From the NCBI GenBank assembly GCA_963678705.1, contig OY783208.1:3348001-3412000 (forward strand): a DNA stretch of 64,000 nt. The letters are read 5' to 3'. The position numbers and the translations under genes were made by a program. Below the pieces are notes generated by a model, which searched no databases, was not told the origin of the DNA, and was given only the letters and a program-made list of their open reading frames with translations. Origin of the DNA: Panorpa germanica (Eukaryota; Arthropoda; Insecta; Mecoptera; Panorpidae). Positions 1 to 11,154 of this stretch are shown piece after piece (within the stretch, counting starts at the first letter, position 1; each line of letters starts with the position of its first letter).

Positions 1-536
1 ACCAGGACATTGTGGAATAAGAGGAAACGAAATTGCGGATAAATTGGCAAAGGAATCAATAAATTTGGAAATTGAGATGAAAGTGAAATTACCTTCATAT
101 GAAATTTTTAATATAATCAAAAAATTAAATTTCATTTTGAGAAACCAAGATTTCATTAACAAAAGTCAGTTAAAAGGAAGAGATTATTATATGTTACATC
201 CAAATTTAAGTAAGAAAAGATGGTTTAGAAATGAGCCCCGCAAAATGATATCAACTATAATCAGAATCAAAAGTAATCATTGTATAACTCACCTGTCCAG
301 CTCACCTGTACAAAATTAATATTAAATCCGACGATAGATGTCAATGTGGTGAAGAAGGAACTTTGGATCATATTATATTTGAATGCATAAATTATAGTTT
401 AGAAAGATCTAAATTCAATAGTGAAATATTAGATGTGATTAAAACTTTTCCTGTTAATACTAAATTTTTGTTAAGTGATTCAAAACTAATTAGTGAATTA
501 TTGAAATATTTAGAAATTTGTAAAATAGAATTATAA
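1..536 (+). pseudogene. Non-LTR retrotransposon ORF2, C-terminal remnant (RNase H end plus Cys-rich tail)
   Basis: The first codons read GHCGIRGNEIADKLAKES, the conserved C-terminal motif of retrotransposon RNase H domains. Downstream, near 330-390, there is a CQCG...DHIIFEC arrangement typical of the tail of Jockey/I-like ORF2 proteins. The reading frame changes once near 285, where one frame ends in a stop and the conserved motif continues in another, so the copy is dead. The frame then runs to a stop at 534-536. It is not a host gene. The clade assignment (Jockey/I-like) is inference from the RNase H and the cysteine motif. Confidence 0.8.
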
Positions 537-616
537 ATGTTAAATATGTAAAAAAAATGTTTGATGGTGGCTATGACGAATAAAAATCCAGGCAAATAAA
601 TAAATTAAAAAAAAAA
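1..616 (+). mobile_element. 3' end of a non-LTR retrotransposon, running in from the left edge
   Basis: The stretch encodes the end of a retrotransposon RNase H domain and the cysteine-rich tail of ORF2, then a short 3' UTR and an A-rich tail at about 594-616, which is how LINE-type elements end. A second, 5'-truncated piece of the same family lies at 10247-10397. The 5' part lies outside the window. Its A tail abuts the family A fragment that begins at 616. Confidence 0.8.
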
Positions 617-754
617 TGACTTTTTTAATTTTTAATATCTCTCAACATATAAGGAGTTATTAACAAATAATTGAACATTTGAGGTTCTAGTAACCCACTT
701 TATCAATATATAGTACACTTTTATAGAAACTAAGACATAGGACACAAGCCCATT
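616..754 (+). mobile_element. Family A MITE, right-end fragment
   Basis: The stretch matches the last 140 bp of the full-length family A copies at 23401-24029 and 44519-45147 and ends in GGACACAAGCCCATT. It starts directly at the A tail of the preceding retrotransposon fragment. Confidence 0.8.
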
Positions 755-979
755 CAAGAACAAACAATTAAGTAATAAAAAGTAATTCTTAACCCGATTT
801 TTAGCATACGTATTTATGCGTTATGCAATTAGGAAGTAAAATTATTGCATTATTATGACCTTGCACTAAGCGATGATAAACGCGGCCTTTGATACATGCA
901 GCAGAGCCTATTAATAGTTGACCTTTAAAACTAAGGGGCACTTGCATCAGTGGCGAACCAGGAGAATCGCATTTTATTT

Positions 980-1083
980 TTTATTGAAATATTAAAATAG
1001 AAACGCCAATACACATTTATTAACATCAATTTCAATCAACAATTTAAAAATCGACCTCTAAAAAATGAGGACACAAGCCCATT
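980..1083 (-). mobile_element. Family A MITE, opposite-end fragment
   Basis: This is the other terminus of family A in reverse orientation, ending ATGAGGACACAAGCCCATT. The copy that should precede it lies after it, at 1165-1698, so the two pieces look like a rearranged single insertion. Between 755 and 979 I see nothing coding. Confidence 0.75.
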
Positions 1084-1164
1084 CTGATTATCTCGCTTCA
1101 CAATCGATAGAAAAATAACATTTTTTTTGACCAATTAAATACACCTGGATTACCACTATATTGC

Positions 1165-1698
1165 AATGGGCTTGTGTCCTATGTCCTAATTTCTATAAAA
1201 GTGTACTATATATTGATAAAGTGGGTTACTAGAACCTCAAATGTTCAATTATTTGTTAATAACTCCTTATATGTTAAGAGATATTAACAATTAAAAAAGT
1301 CATTTTGTCTCTTTAATTATTAAAGGGATTCAACGTTGTACACCTTCCAAGTGCATGTGACATCACAACCGCTGTCAACCTTACAGATCATAAATCTCTG
1401 CTATATGTATTTATATATCAAAATATCAAATATTATTTATAGCTATTTCAAGGAACAATCAAATTCCAATATTATGTCTGCCTTAGCAGGGTTAAATAAA
1501 ATAAAAACTTATTATTCTTTGACTTGACTTGATTATTTGACTACCAACAGCTACAAAACATTACCACAGCACTGACCTACTCAACAAATAACTGACGTTA
1601 AAATGCATTTCACGTCATACAAATATGGCCAACCATTTCTAGCGCTAAAACTACAATTCAAACTTTTAATTGCTATATCTCCATCAACATTTAGATAA
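1165..1698 (-). mobile_element. Family A MITE, truncated copy upstream of the LRR gene
   Basis: It starts with the intact terminal repeat AATGGGCTTGTGTCC and follows the family consensus until about 1698, where it breaks off inside the internal ACATTTAGATA motif. The break lies about 60 bp upstream of the TATA box of the LRR gene, so the MITE body forms most of that gene's proximal upstream DNA. Confidence 0.85.
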
Positions 1699-1755
1699 CT
1701 AGTAAACACTGCCCGTTGTAATCCAGCCCTGTTATTCGTCGTACAGATTAATCGA

Positions 1756-1763
1756 TATATAAG
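1756..1763 (+). promoter_or_regulatory. TATA box of the LRR gene at 1819
   Basis: TATATAAG lies 56-63 bp before the chosen ATG. Transcription should start 25-31 bp downstream, about 1781-1790. The in-frame ATG at 1780 would then fall at or before the transcription start, which supports the ATG at 1819. Confidence 0.55.
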
Positions 1764-1818
1764 ACAAGGTCGCACATCAATGTCATTTACAATCAATCTT
1801 ACTCATTTGCAAATCAAA

Positions 1819-2748
1819 ATGAATTTAATATTTAGTTTGTTAGTTTTCGCGTTATTTCACAATATTAGTGCGTTCGATTCAAGATTCTGCCGTAAAGAAG
1901 GTTACGTAGTGAAGAACACCTTGGCCTGTGACAATCTGCACCACCTCCCCAATGATGACACCTCCCTCGATGGAATTAAGGAGCTGAAAATAGTTTGTGT
2001 GGATAAATACGCTAAAGAACAAAACCTTATTACGCATAAATTCTCTTACACTAAGAATATAAAGAAACTATCAATCGCAGAATGCCCCCTGGGTAGCATC
2101 CACGAACGCGCTTTCGAGATATCGGTGCTCCTGGAGTCTATTTATATCCATGATACGAATTTAAGGACAGTGAATTCCTTCGCTTTTAAAGGGTTGACCA
2201 AGTTGAGTTACATTTCGTTGCCAAGTAATAAAATAGAACGTATCACTATTGATATGTTTAGTGGCATCCCCCAGATAGATGACATCTTCTTAGCCACCAA
2301 CGAAATCACAGAGATTGTCGACGGGTCTTTTAGACAACTCACCAATCTGACGAAATTGGATCTTTCTGCTAATAAATTGACGAAAATCGAAGAGCACACA
2401 TTCGATGGTTTGCTGAAACTGAAGAAACTAAATATTAATGATAATAGAATAACGAGTATACATCCAAAAGCGTTTCATAAGTTGGATAACTTGGTATTTC
2501 TGTTTATCCATCAAAACAGGCTTACCAACGTACCAGGGAATATGTTTATTAACCTTCCTTTGCTGGAAATGTTATTTTTACAGTATAACAACTTGACATT
2601 TATTAATCATGATTCTTTTGCTGGATTGGAGAATATTAAGATGCTGGATTTGACTAATAATGATTTTTATGTGATACCTGATAGAGCATTTAGACATATT
2701 AACAAACACGCAGAGGTCAGACTACCAGGCTGGAAACCACGGATTTAG
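1819..2748 (+). CDS. Secreted leucine-rich-repeat protein
   Basis: The product has 309 residues and one exon. It begins with a signal peptide (MNLIFSLLVFALFHNISA, cleavage likely before FDSRFC). A Cys-containing N-terminal cap follows (Cys near residues 22, 35, 58 and 84), and then about eight 24-residue LRRs of the form LxxLxLxxNxIxxIxxxxFxxL from roughly residue 95 to 290. There is no transmembrane segment or GPI tail, so it is probably a soluble extracellular binding protein. The ATG at 1819 is preferred over 1780 because it places the signal peptide at the N-terminus and fits the TATA position. Such proteins act in recognition or adhesion in insects; the ligand is unknown and no named orthologue is recognised. 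The promoter-side DNA is family A MITE, and a family G MITE begins 41 bp after the stop. Confidence 0.85.
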   Translation: MNLIFSLLVFALFHNISAFDSRFCRKEGYVVKNTLACDNLHHLPNDDTSLDGIKELKIVCVDKYAKEQNLITHKFSYTKNIKKLSIAECPLGSIHERAFEISVLLESIYIHDTNLRTVNSFAFKGLTKLSYISLPSNKIERITIDMFSGIPQIDDIFLATNEITEIVDGSFRQLTNLTKLDLSANKLTKIEEHTFDGLLKLKKLNINDNRITSIHPKAFHKLDNLVFLFIHQNRLTNVPGNMFINLPLLEMLFLQYNNLTFINHDSFAGLENIKMLDLTNNDFYVIPDRAFRHINKHAEVRLPGWKPRI

Positions 2749-2789
2749 AAGAACCACTTGTAAGTGTCAATGATGTGAATGCTTATTTG

Positions 2790-3051
2790 GGTAATTATTC
2801 GATATAGCTACACCTTTTGTTTTGGATCTTATAAAAAAACTACTGCATTTTTGTATGTTTTATGGAATTTGTTATATTCTAAAGACGTGTACAAATCTTA
2901 CGTAATATACATTATACCATTTTTTATTTAGGAAAAGGTAATATTAATGGTTAAAGTTAATATTTCAAATTTGAGGTTAGAAATAATATGACAGTTCCAT
3001 AAATAAGTATGTCATGCAAAATAAAAGGTGTAGCTATATCTAATAATTACC
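2790..3051. mobile_element. Family G MITE (ends GGTAATTATTCGATATAGCT)
   Basis: Long terminal inverted repeats: GGTAATTATTCGATATAGCT at the left and its near complement at the right. This 262-bp copy is shorter than the others (about 400-420 bp) and probably internally deleted. It lies just downstream of the LRR gene. Confidence 0.85.
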
Positions 3052-4030
3052 ATATTTGCAACAAACTAATTAAACGTCTATGGAGCTCATATAAAACACT
3101 AAATTAACCGACTATATATTGTTTCAGATCGACAACAAACCAGCAGCATAATGTCGTGATATAAAACGAAAAATACATGAGACGTCATTAACTACTAGAA
3201 TAATAGCCAGAATACTGCACAGTAAAACAAAATTCAAACTATATAGATTTGTATATATATCCATCACAAATTGAATATTTAATAAAATAAAAATGCTAAT
3301 ATACGTTTATTAATTAATATTTCAATCAACAAGTTAAGTTTATATTGTTATGTAAGCATAATAATCTGTGATGCTACTTTTAGCGAGGAATCACATCTTC
3401 CAACAGTTGGTTTGAATACACGGGAAAAAAAGGTTTGATTACTGGATTGATAAATACGGGCGCGGATATAAACCTGAGTTACTTAGAGATATGCTCAATA
3501 GATGTCACAGGCTGCGAGTGTATAAAATTAAACAACTAGCTTTTTAAATATAAAATGTACAGGGTTGATCAATTTAATAAATATGTTAAATGGTTCTTAA
3601 GATATCGCAATTTATACGATGGTGGAACAGGGATGGAGAGTGAAAGTTTAAGTGGCTCCACATCCAAAAGTTATCTACTTATTAAATTCTTTCATTGTAC
3701 CAAATTTCCCATTTCTATCAGAAAGTGCAGTGCTAACTTGCATTAGCTCTCTGTTATACTACAAACGGATGTGCGCCTCCCACTCCCCGCGTTATACCAC
3801 GGGAACGGCTGATCATACAAAAAAAATGCTTAAAGTCAAATTTGTAGAGAATTTCATGCTCAACAATTTTACTAATAACACTAAATGCCATTTATAGCAT
3901 AGGAAACAAGATATCAACAAGGATAACAAGGATTGCGGTAGTTGATTAAATAGCTCTGTAGCAAAAGCTATACCTACAAACAAAATTAATTTATCTTAAA
4001 ATAACTCGTACAAAATAAGCATTTGAATAA
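3052..4030. other. Intergenic, no gene seen
   Basis: AT-rich DNA without a convincing coding exon. About 3152-3340 resembles 17840-17985 and looks like a much-diverged family A relative (shared AATGTCGTGATATAAAACGA and a TATACGTTTATTA tail). Short open frames at 3555-3897 have no protein-like composition. Confidence 0.5.
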
Positions 4031-5030
4031 GCTATATTTCGCATAGAGCTGAAAGTTGGTACAGACCTTGGGTACACTGTTACAAATAAAATACTGAAAG
4101 TCCTCACCGATTGCACATCTGCAAAAAAAGTGATTCAAGATTAAAGGTCAACAAAAATGGTTTTTCCTATTTGCCCGGTAATCGGTAGGTTTTATCATAA
4201 AAATAGATCAGACTAAAGTTGTAGATCATGAAATTATCTACAATAATTGTTCTTACACTTTTTTTTCTAAGAATCACCATTCCTGAGATATTGCGATTCT
4301 AAAAATTAAAGAAGTCGTATTCTACATAATATGCACACATTTCCGCACCTGTGAGGTAGTGTTTCGTTCTAGTGTTTTTGAATCTAATTTGTGGTAATGT
4401 CAATAATATGCAATAAAACTTTACTATTACTGAATCAAGATAACACTATTGTGATGTTATCCTAGAGATCCTTGAGCACGTGAAAGTAAAATGATCTCAT
4501 CATTCTTGTATTATGTGAATATCTTAACATGTGTTAAGTTTATTGGTGCTTTACATAAAATATTTTAACTTGCACTTTAAATAGTCAATTCAAATCACAT
4601 TGCGTAACTGTGTAATTTCGGAACACCTTGTATATTCTCACAATCGTATAATTTGTATTTACAAGTTACACAAACCAATATTTTTACTCATATTAAACAT
4701 CCGATGGCGTGTACACCATTAAGGCGGTTCAGCGTACATATTATTGTTTTCGGTGAATTAGAATCGCAATATCTCAGGAATGGTCATTCTTAGAAAAAAA
4801 AGTATAAGAACAATTATTGTAGATAATTTCATGACCTACAACTTTGGTCTGATCTAATTTTATGATAAAATTTACCGTTTACCGTAAAAATTGGAAAAAC
4901 CATTTATATTGACTTTTGACCTTGAATAACTTTTTATGCAGATGTGCGATCGGTGAGGACTTTTAGTATTTTATTTGTAATAATGTCCCCAAGGTGTGTA
5001 CCAACTTTCAGCTCTATGCGAAATATAGCT
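4031..5030. mobile_element. Foldback element with arms of about 270 bp
   Basis: The left arm (4031 to about 4303) begins GCTATATTTCGCATAGAGCT. The right arm (about 4763-5030) is its inverted copy and ends AGCTCTATGCGAAATATAGC. The arms agree over nearly their whole length with scattered mismatches and a few small indels. The spacer of about 460 bp has no coding potential. Long arms and a non-coding centre fit a non-autonomous foldback or long-TIR DNA transposon. No target-site duplication is clear, so the superfamily is unassigned. Confidence 0.8.
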
Positions 5031-6469
5031 AATCTACCCTTATTTTATTGTTTATTTTGACTGGATTAAAAGAAATATATTCTAAATGATAATGAACATT
5101 GTTTATTTATTAAGTTAGGTTATGGTATGAGGAAAAGTGTATAAATGGCAGTCAAATATGAATTAAAATTAATTTTATTAAGCTTATTTAACATAATTAT
5201 ATAATAAAATAAAATCCAATAAAATATCTCTTTCCGAATTATATTAAGTAATTATTTCTGCCATCGTCATCTTTAAGTTTTGCGTTATGTTTAAACATTG
5301 CGCCGAAATGCTCAACAACGACCACTACGACCCAACTCTTCAGACGGGTCGTTGTGAGCTTGCCGTGAGCGAAATTAATGAGCGTCATTAGTGACGTTTT
5401 AGAATATTTTAGACGTTCAGTCAATTTCTTCGTAAATATTCTCTTCACTCTCTTCCCCCTCCTGTTTCAAAGGTTGGGGCCCTGAAACATTCGAAAAACA
5501 CATCGAGTTATAATAGTGAACATACCCAATTAAAACTACCTTACTTTCTTTGTATTTACATTTTTTAATATTGTTTAATTGTTGTATTTGAAGCTTTAGG
5601 TAACAATGTTACACAATGTGCTTGTAAAAGCAACTAATTGACTTTTCAATAATTAGGTTCAATTCACGTTGGGCGTTCTCTAATTACGTACCTGGAATAT
5701 CAGGTAGGACCGCTAAATAGACAGGTAGTGGGCGAACTTCGTCATACTATGGACGAAATATGAGATAGTGATAAATGTGAGGTATTCCTAAGGAGTCGTA
5801 AATTGGAAAAATGGGATATTGATAAAATGGAGCGTCTCTGACGTCATCATAAAGGTTATTTAACATAACTGCATCGTTGACATTCGGGTTCGGGTTCGTC
5901 CTTCTCCGTTGTTTGCACACAAACAATATGGCGGCAATTACTGAAAAGGAACAGGTTTTCCATGTAGTAATTATTAATATTATGAGCTAGGAACACTTAA
6001 TTATGTTTTGTCCTCAATAAATTTGAAATTCATTTTACTCTGGATGTGCAGGGAGCGTTTTATGTTCCAGGTGGGTGTTATTTAATTCAGGATGCTGTAA
6101 CGTGGACCTACAGGACACGTGGTTCCTACAGGACCGTGCTACGATGTAAATTTCGCAAAAAACTTTTCCTGAACGGAATAATGTCAAAATGTGGTGCCTC
6201 TGAATATTTACTACGGAGGGACGGGGGAAGGGAAGATGTGCACCAGAGAAAAATAACTAAAACAGCACAAAATAGCTACGAGAATGTTAAGAATAATTTA
6301 AATTATAAAATGGTGTTACATTTAAAAGTAATATAGGAAAACATCGGCCTGAAACATAAAACGCATGTCATCCCCACTTTCTGAACTCTTTCTGAATTAA
6401 GATTGTAGCCCACCGTTAATTGTTAGGAGGGTTGCCTATTCTGCAATTAAGATAAATAGGATTGTAATT
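5031..6469. other. Intergenic, no supported gene
   Basis: Richer in G+C in places, for example 5300-5480 and 5880-5960. Two weak hints were noted: an ATGGCGGCAATTACTG start-like context at 5928 after a GGGTTCGGGTTCG stretch, and an open frame of 96 codons from 6046 preceded by an acceptor-like GGATGTGCAG. Neither encodes a protein family I recognise, and the first frame closes after 20 codons. A small unrecognised spliced gene is possible but unsupported. Confidence 0.4.
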
Positions 6470-7999
6470 CTAACCTGCAAATACACCAACAGCAGCCAAT
6501 GCAGCCGAAGTTACCACGATCCATGTTGTGTTCTGCTTTTCGTCAACTTTTTGCTGCGGCTCAATTTTTAGAAGTGTTATATGACGCAGCTCAGAATCTT
6601 CAATTTGTTTCACTGAGTCGGCATTCAATAAATTAACACTTAAATCAATTTCGTTCAAATCTGGTTGCGTTTCTTGTAAAGATTTGTTGGTGTAGGTCAA
6701 GTTGTAAGATGTGAACTGATTAGAAGACAAATCTACTATTCGCAGCATCCCTTGAGTTGCAGAGCCAAGCGCTACCCCATGAAGTTTATTGTCAGATAAA
6801 TCCAAATGTGTTAAACTACCCGGTATACACAGGGGAAAACTTTTAATTTTGTTTTTGTTTAATGACAATTCTTGAAGGTTAATTAAATGTTGAAACGATT
6901 CGTTCAGGTGAGTCAAGTTGTTGTCACTTAAATCTAGTGCCTCAATGTTCTTCTGAGTTGTGGCTGGTAAATCTATACAATGTAATTGGTTGTGTTCTAA
7001 GTTGAGACGACTTAACCTATCTAATTCATAAGATAAATGCAGTTCATTTATAAAATTAAATCCTACGTCTAAGTATTCTAAGTTAGGCGTGTTATCAAAT
7101 ATGTTTTTAGGTAAACTCGTTATTGAGTTATGATTCAACCTGAGTTCAATCAGTTCATACAACAAAAACGTATGGAAAGATGTGATGTTGTTATGTGACA
7201 AATCTAAATTGGTCAATGCATCAAGACTAGCGAAACTAGAAGCACGAATCTCATTTATTAAATTATTTGATAAATCTAATCGCTTTAAATTCTTCAACTC
7301 GCTGAAGTGATGTTCTGTTAATGTCGTTAAATTGTTATGACTTAAGGACAATACTTCTAACTTAAACAGGTGAAAAAAAGCAAATCCTTCAATATCTGCA
7401 ATCTGATTTTTATTCAAATATAAACCAGTTAGACTTGACCAACCTTCGAATGCAAAGAACTTTAATGCACGGATTTTATTCTCACTTAAGTCAACAAGTT
7501 TCAGGTTTTCTAAGTTTGTAATAACGATATCACTTAATTCCGTGACATTATTATTTGATAAATTCAGTTCCGTTAACATTGTTAAGTTAGTTAAATGTAT
7601 TTTACTAATTTCATTTTTCGCCACGTTTAACCACTTCAAATTATTTAAATCATGGAACACTTTTGGGCCGATGTGTTGAATGCCAACTTCCCTTAGTTTT
7701 AAGTGTATTAATTTGTCCATTCCAGTGAAGGCGTCATCCTCTATGGCGGTTATTCTTCCTGTTAGCAGCAGCCATCTGAGGTTGGTGAAGTTCTCAAAAG
7801 CACCGGTGTTTATCTTATCAACGTTTACATTACTCACATTAATGTTTAGTATAAATGATGGGTCTTCAACGTTCCAATCGTCTGGAATAGATGCTGATTT
7901 GTTTGCATCATCGAACGAAAGAACTTGGTTATAACTGCCTATCTGAGTGTTCACACACACAACAAAAACAAACAACACGCTTATTGTTAACCCGAACAT
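6470..7999 (-). CDS. Large LRR protein with hydrophobic C-terminal tail (membrane or GPI-anchored)
   Basis: The product has 509 residues and one exon. The ATG at 7999 is chosen because the upstream in-frame codons offer no ATG and because it opens directly with a signal peptide, MFGLTISVLFVFVVCVNTQ. From about residue 55 to 470 there are roughly 16-17 LRRs with LxxLxLxxNxIxxL spacing, several with N-glycosylation sequons such as NLT and NNLT. The last 19 residues (TWIVVTSAALAAVGVFAG and neighbours) are hydrophobic with no charged residue after them, as in a GPI-attachment signal; a single-pass membrane anchor is the alternative. A GCAG|GTTAG context at the stop could also be a splice donor, so a further exon is not excluded. 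It is likely a cell-surface recognition protein with unknown ligand, distinct from the LRR gene at 1819. Confidence 0.85.
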   Translation of the reverse strand: MFGLTISVLFVFVVCVNTQIGSYNQVLSFDDANKSASIPDDWNVEDPSFILNINVSNVNVDKINTGAFENFTNLRWLLLTGRITAIEDDAFTGMDKLIHLKLREVGIQHIGPKVFHDLNNLKWLNVAKNEISKIHLTNLTMLTELNLSNNNVTELSDIVITNLENLKLVDLSENKIRALKFFAFEGWSSLTGLYLNKNQIADIEGFAFFHLFKLEVLSLSHNNLTTLTEHHFSELKNLKRLDLSNNLINEIRASSFASLDALTNLDLSHNNITSFHTFLLYELIELRLNHNSITSLPKNIFDNTPNLEYLDVGFNFINELHLSYELDRLSRLNLEHNQLHCIDLPATTQKNIEALDLSDNNLTHLNESFQHLINLQELSLNKNKIKSFPLCIPGSLTHLDLSDNKLHGVALGSATQGMLRIVDLSSNQFTSYNLTYTNKSLQETQPDLNEIDLSVNLLNADSVKQIEDSELRHITLLKIEPQQKVDEKQNTTWIVVTSAALAAVGVFAG

Positions 8000-8029
8000 T
8001 TTAATTTCATTAAAATCACAGCTATTCAA

Positions 8030-9100
8030 TAAAACTGACTTTTCTTTTTCTTAGATCACTGTGAACTGCTTAGACGCGCGAGGCTCTTTTAACTGATTCC
8101 ACTTCTCATTTTCTGCAACGTTTTGTCATTGGGTTCCATCGGGTTATCACTGACGCATTTCCTTTGGTTAATTATTTTATTCATTTTGACAACCTCAAAT
8201 TTCCTGAGAGCAAGACCCGAAAAGAAACTAGGCCCGGGGCCTTTCAAACCACAAAATATTAATTAATTGGATTTAGTCATTTACATGAAACAAATTTGTC
8301 ACAGGAAGGAAAATGACAAATAATAAAATTAACATTTCAATGTGACTTACACCAGAATAAAGTTACAATGTGTGATTTTCCATAAAACAAATATTAAACC
8401 ATAACTAGAAACACCAGGGTTTGCAAGGGTTAGAATTCGACATCCGTGTGAAAGGGAATCGTGGAATTTGGTAACAGAACAATATTTTGTTCTAAAAATC
8501 CAGCAAAACGAACCACAATACATAAATTCTACAGAATACATTAAAAGAAGAAATCCACATATTAGTCCACACAAAAAACATAAAAAATCATAATTCCAAT
8601 TAGAAATAGAAAGATAATAGGCGCACACGTTTATTGCCGATTGGACGTACGTTACTTTCATTAATGACGTCATCTGGTGTTGCTTTTCTTTTTATCAGAG
8701 ATCGATTCCACAATAACATCCACTTGATAGACGACATTTCGGACAATTCCCCTTACTTGATTAATTAACAACAAATGAAACCTAATCCTAAACAAAACAT
8801 AATTTAATCCGTACTACTAAACGTGATCAGTTGTAACCTAATTTTGATAGCTTTACTACTTTATGACACTCTCAAAACATTAAATAAAGAAATGTTTTTG
8901 GTCGTACCATCTCGTTAACAAATTTACAAAACTAATACAATTCATTTCTTTCTCTTAAAAACTATTTCTTGTTATATTTCCTTCCCTTTACCCATTTTCT
9001 TCAGTTGCTCCAACCATACTCCTCCTTTCCTCTTTCCTTACGATATCTCCTTCAGACCTAATCGACTCTTCGCTTTCTCCTGACCCCTACTCTTACGCCG
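8030..9100. other. Upstream flank of the large LRR gene, no gene seen
   Basis: No coding exon or RNA gene is supported. The open frame at 8347-8673 (-) is long only because stops happen to be sparse and has no recognisable domain. The region contains a pyrimidine-rich stretch (about 8940-9090). Confidence 0.45.
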
Positions 9101-9642
9101 CTTGTGTACTCATTTTTTAGGGGATGAAATAAATGGTAATAAATGTGTATTGGCGTGTCTATTTTATTAAATATCTAAATGTTGACGGAGATATAGTAAT
9201 TAAAAGTTTGAATTGTAGTTTTAACGCTTGAAATGGTCGGCCATATTTATGACGTAACATGTAGTGGGATAGGTCAGTTATTTGTTGATTCGGTCAGTGC
9301 TGTGGTAATGTTCTGTAGCTGTTGGTAGTCGAAATAATTGAGTCAAGTCAAAGAATAATAAGTTTTTATTTTATTTAACCCTGCTAAGGCAGACGTAACA
9401 TTGAGATTTTATGTTCCTTGAAATAGCTGTAAATAATATTTGATATTTTGATATATAAATACATATAGCAGAGATTTATGAGCTGTAAGGTTGGTAGCTT
9501 ATATACTTGTCATGAATGTGCTATCTCTTTTAAGCTCTGTTGTATAAAAGAGATAACAACATAGCGGACGTGATTTAATAATTAAAGAGACAAAACGACT
9601 GTTTTAACATTTGAGTTTCTAGTAACCCACTTTATCAATATA
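9101..9642 (+). mobile_element. Family A MITE, both tips missing
   Basis: Internal family A sequence from the CTCATTTTTTAG start region through ACCCACTTTATCAATATA, but neither terminal AATGGGC repeat is present. The middle (about 9490-9590) differs from the consensus and carries CTCTGTTGTATAAAAGAGAT, a variant also seen near 18340. Confidence 0.8.
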
Positions 9643-10246
9643 CAGGGTGTCCCAGAAGTCGACGTCAAGCCGGAAGTGGGTCATAGGCCTAAACATAACA
9701 GTTATCAGAAAAATATTAAAAAAATTCTAAGTTGCATATTTTAAAAATTATTGGCATTGAAAAAAACGAGAAAATCTGCACCCTGTGACAGTCTTTTCAC
9801 TCTTGCTGCTACAAATCTTAACTTTTAAAAAAAAAATTTGTTATGTGATCCTGAATAATGTTTCTGTAAACTCTTGCCTAAAAAGTAAAGCCAACTGCTC
9901 CAGCTTGGAAGAAATTGACACTTTTTGTCCAACCAAATATTCTAGATTAAATCTTCGCCCAACTTTGAGTGACTGTACTGAAAAAAAAAGTACCATGCGA
10001 GTTTGGCAAGTAACACTAAAAGATGGCGCATTTAATAAGGCTTCCAAAATGGTATGACACTTGCAAGAATATTTCTTAAATTTTGAACAACTTCTTCTTT
10101 TGCAAAGTAACCCAGATTTGAACCAATTTTTCTTACTAACTTAGGTTATATTTTAGGTTACTTAAAGTAAAATATGTACCTTTATTTTTAAATTTATTAA
10201 TTTCGTGTGTAATATAATTTAGATATACTTTTTTGCTTTTTTGATA
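9643..10246. other. Possible DNA-transposon end and unrecognised sequence
   Basis: It opens with ACAGGGTGTCCCAGAAGT, a terminal motif common to several arthropod DNA transposons, right where the family A copy stops. No matching opposite end was found. The remaining 550 bp has an open frame (9785-10057) without a recognisable domain. Confidence 0.35.
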
Positions 10247-10397
10247 AAGGAACTTTGGATCATATTATATTTGAATGCATAAATTATAGTTTAGAAAGAT
10301 CTAAATTCAATAGTGAAATATTAGATGTGATTAAAACTTTTCTTGTTAATACTAAATTTTTGTTAAGTGATTCAAAATTAATTAATGAATTATTTAA
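10247..10397 (+). mobile_element. Non-LTR retrotransposon fragment, second copy
   Basis: It matches positions about 357-507 with only a few changes. It is truncated on the left and interrupted on the right at TTAA by the MITE at 10398-11150, so the retrotransposon piece was here first. Confidence 0.85.
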
Positions 10398-11150
10398 GGA
10401 GGTATAGGACGTTAACGTAAATGATGAAAACGTCATGAAATTTGGAGGGTCGATACAAATAGTTAAATAACATGCTGTCTCAAAATTTTAGAGACCTAGG
10501 GTTCATAGTTTTCTTTTTATACATGATTAAAAATAGTCATTTTCCATACAAATCATAATTTTTAGCTCAATTTCACCACATAATATAACTTTTAACTATA
10601 AGAAAATGGTGACACGGCTTTCAAAAACTAGGTGTATATAAAAGAATCTTTTCTGTAACTATTGCAAAAAGAAAATTATCAAAAGAATACCTATTTACGA
10701 AAATATTTAAATAAAACCTTTAAGAAACAGTAAATGTAGGTTATAAGCCGGCAACGTTGCAAATGCCAATTTGAGCGGGAAATTCAAAATCGGAATAAAT
10801 GTTATATAAAATATAACAATTTATTCGTCAAAGAACCAAATCACGCATGCGTCAACACACGTAAATTTGCAGCGTTGCAAAATTTATTATTCCTTTTTCA
10901 AAATATTTAATTTGAATTTAAATTGAATTAATATAAATTTCATATTAATTATAGGTAATTTTTAATTTATTAAACTATTATATGCATAAAAAATCATTTT
11001 AACAAGCAAAAAGCAGTTTAATAGGGAATTGAAAAATTCATTTTCAAAGGTACAGTCCCAATATTTGCTCGTTCCTCATGTACTTCGTATTTTGCATTTC
11101 GTATTACCGAGAGATAAACTTTTTGCATTGACGGTACGTCCTGTACCTCC
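10398..11150. mobile_element. TTAA-flanked MITE, copy 1 (753 bp)
   Basis: Terminal inverted repeats GGAGGTATAGGACGT and ACGTCCTGTACCTCC, flanked on both sides by TTAA (10394-10397 and 11151-11154), the target used by piggyBac-type transposases. There is no coding capacity. A second copy at 22066-22818 has exactly the same length in opposite orientation. The superfamily is inferred from TTAA only; the tips are not the CCC...GGG of the classic piggyBac element. Confidence 0.85.
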
Positions 11151-11154
11151 TTAA

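Noticed and set aside
1336..1527. Short frames recurring in many family A copies (for example 1336-1527, 18529-18711, 27043-27240)
   Set aside because: The frame is not kept between copies and differs in start and end; family A shows no sign of coding selection.
5928..6336. Possible two-exon gene (ATGGCGGCAATTACTG start, then a frame from 6046)
   Set aside because: The first frame closes after 20 codons, no clear donor-acceptor pair joins the parts, and the protein matches no family I know. Kept only as a hint in the intergenic entry.
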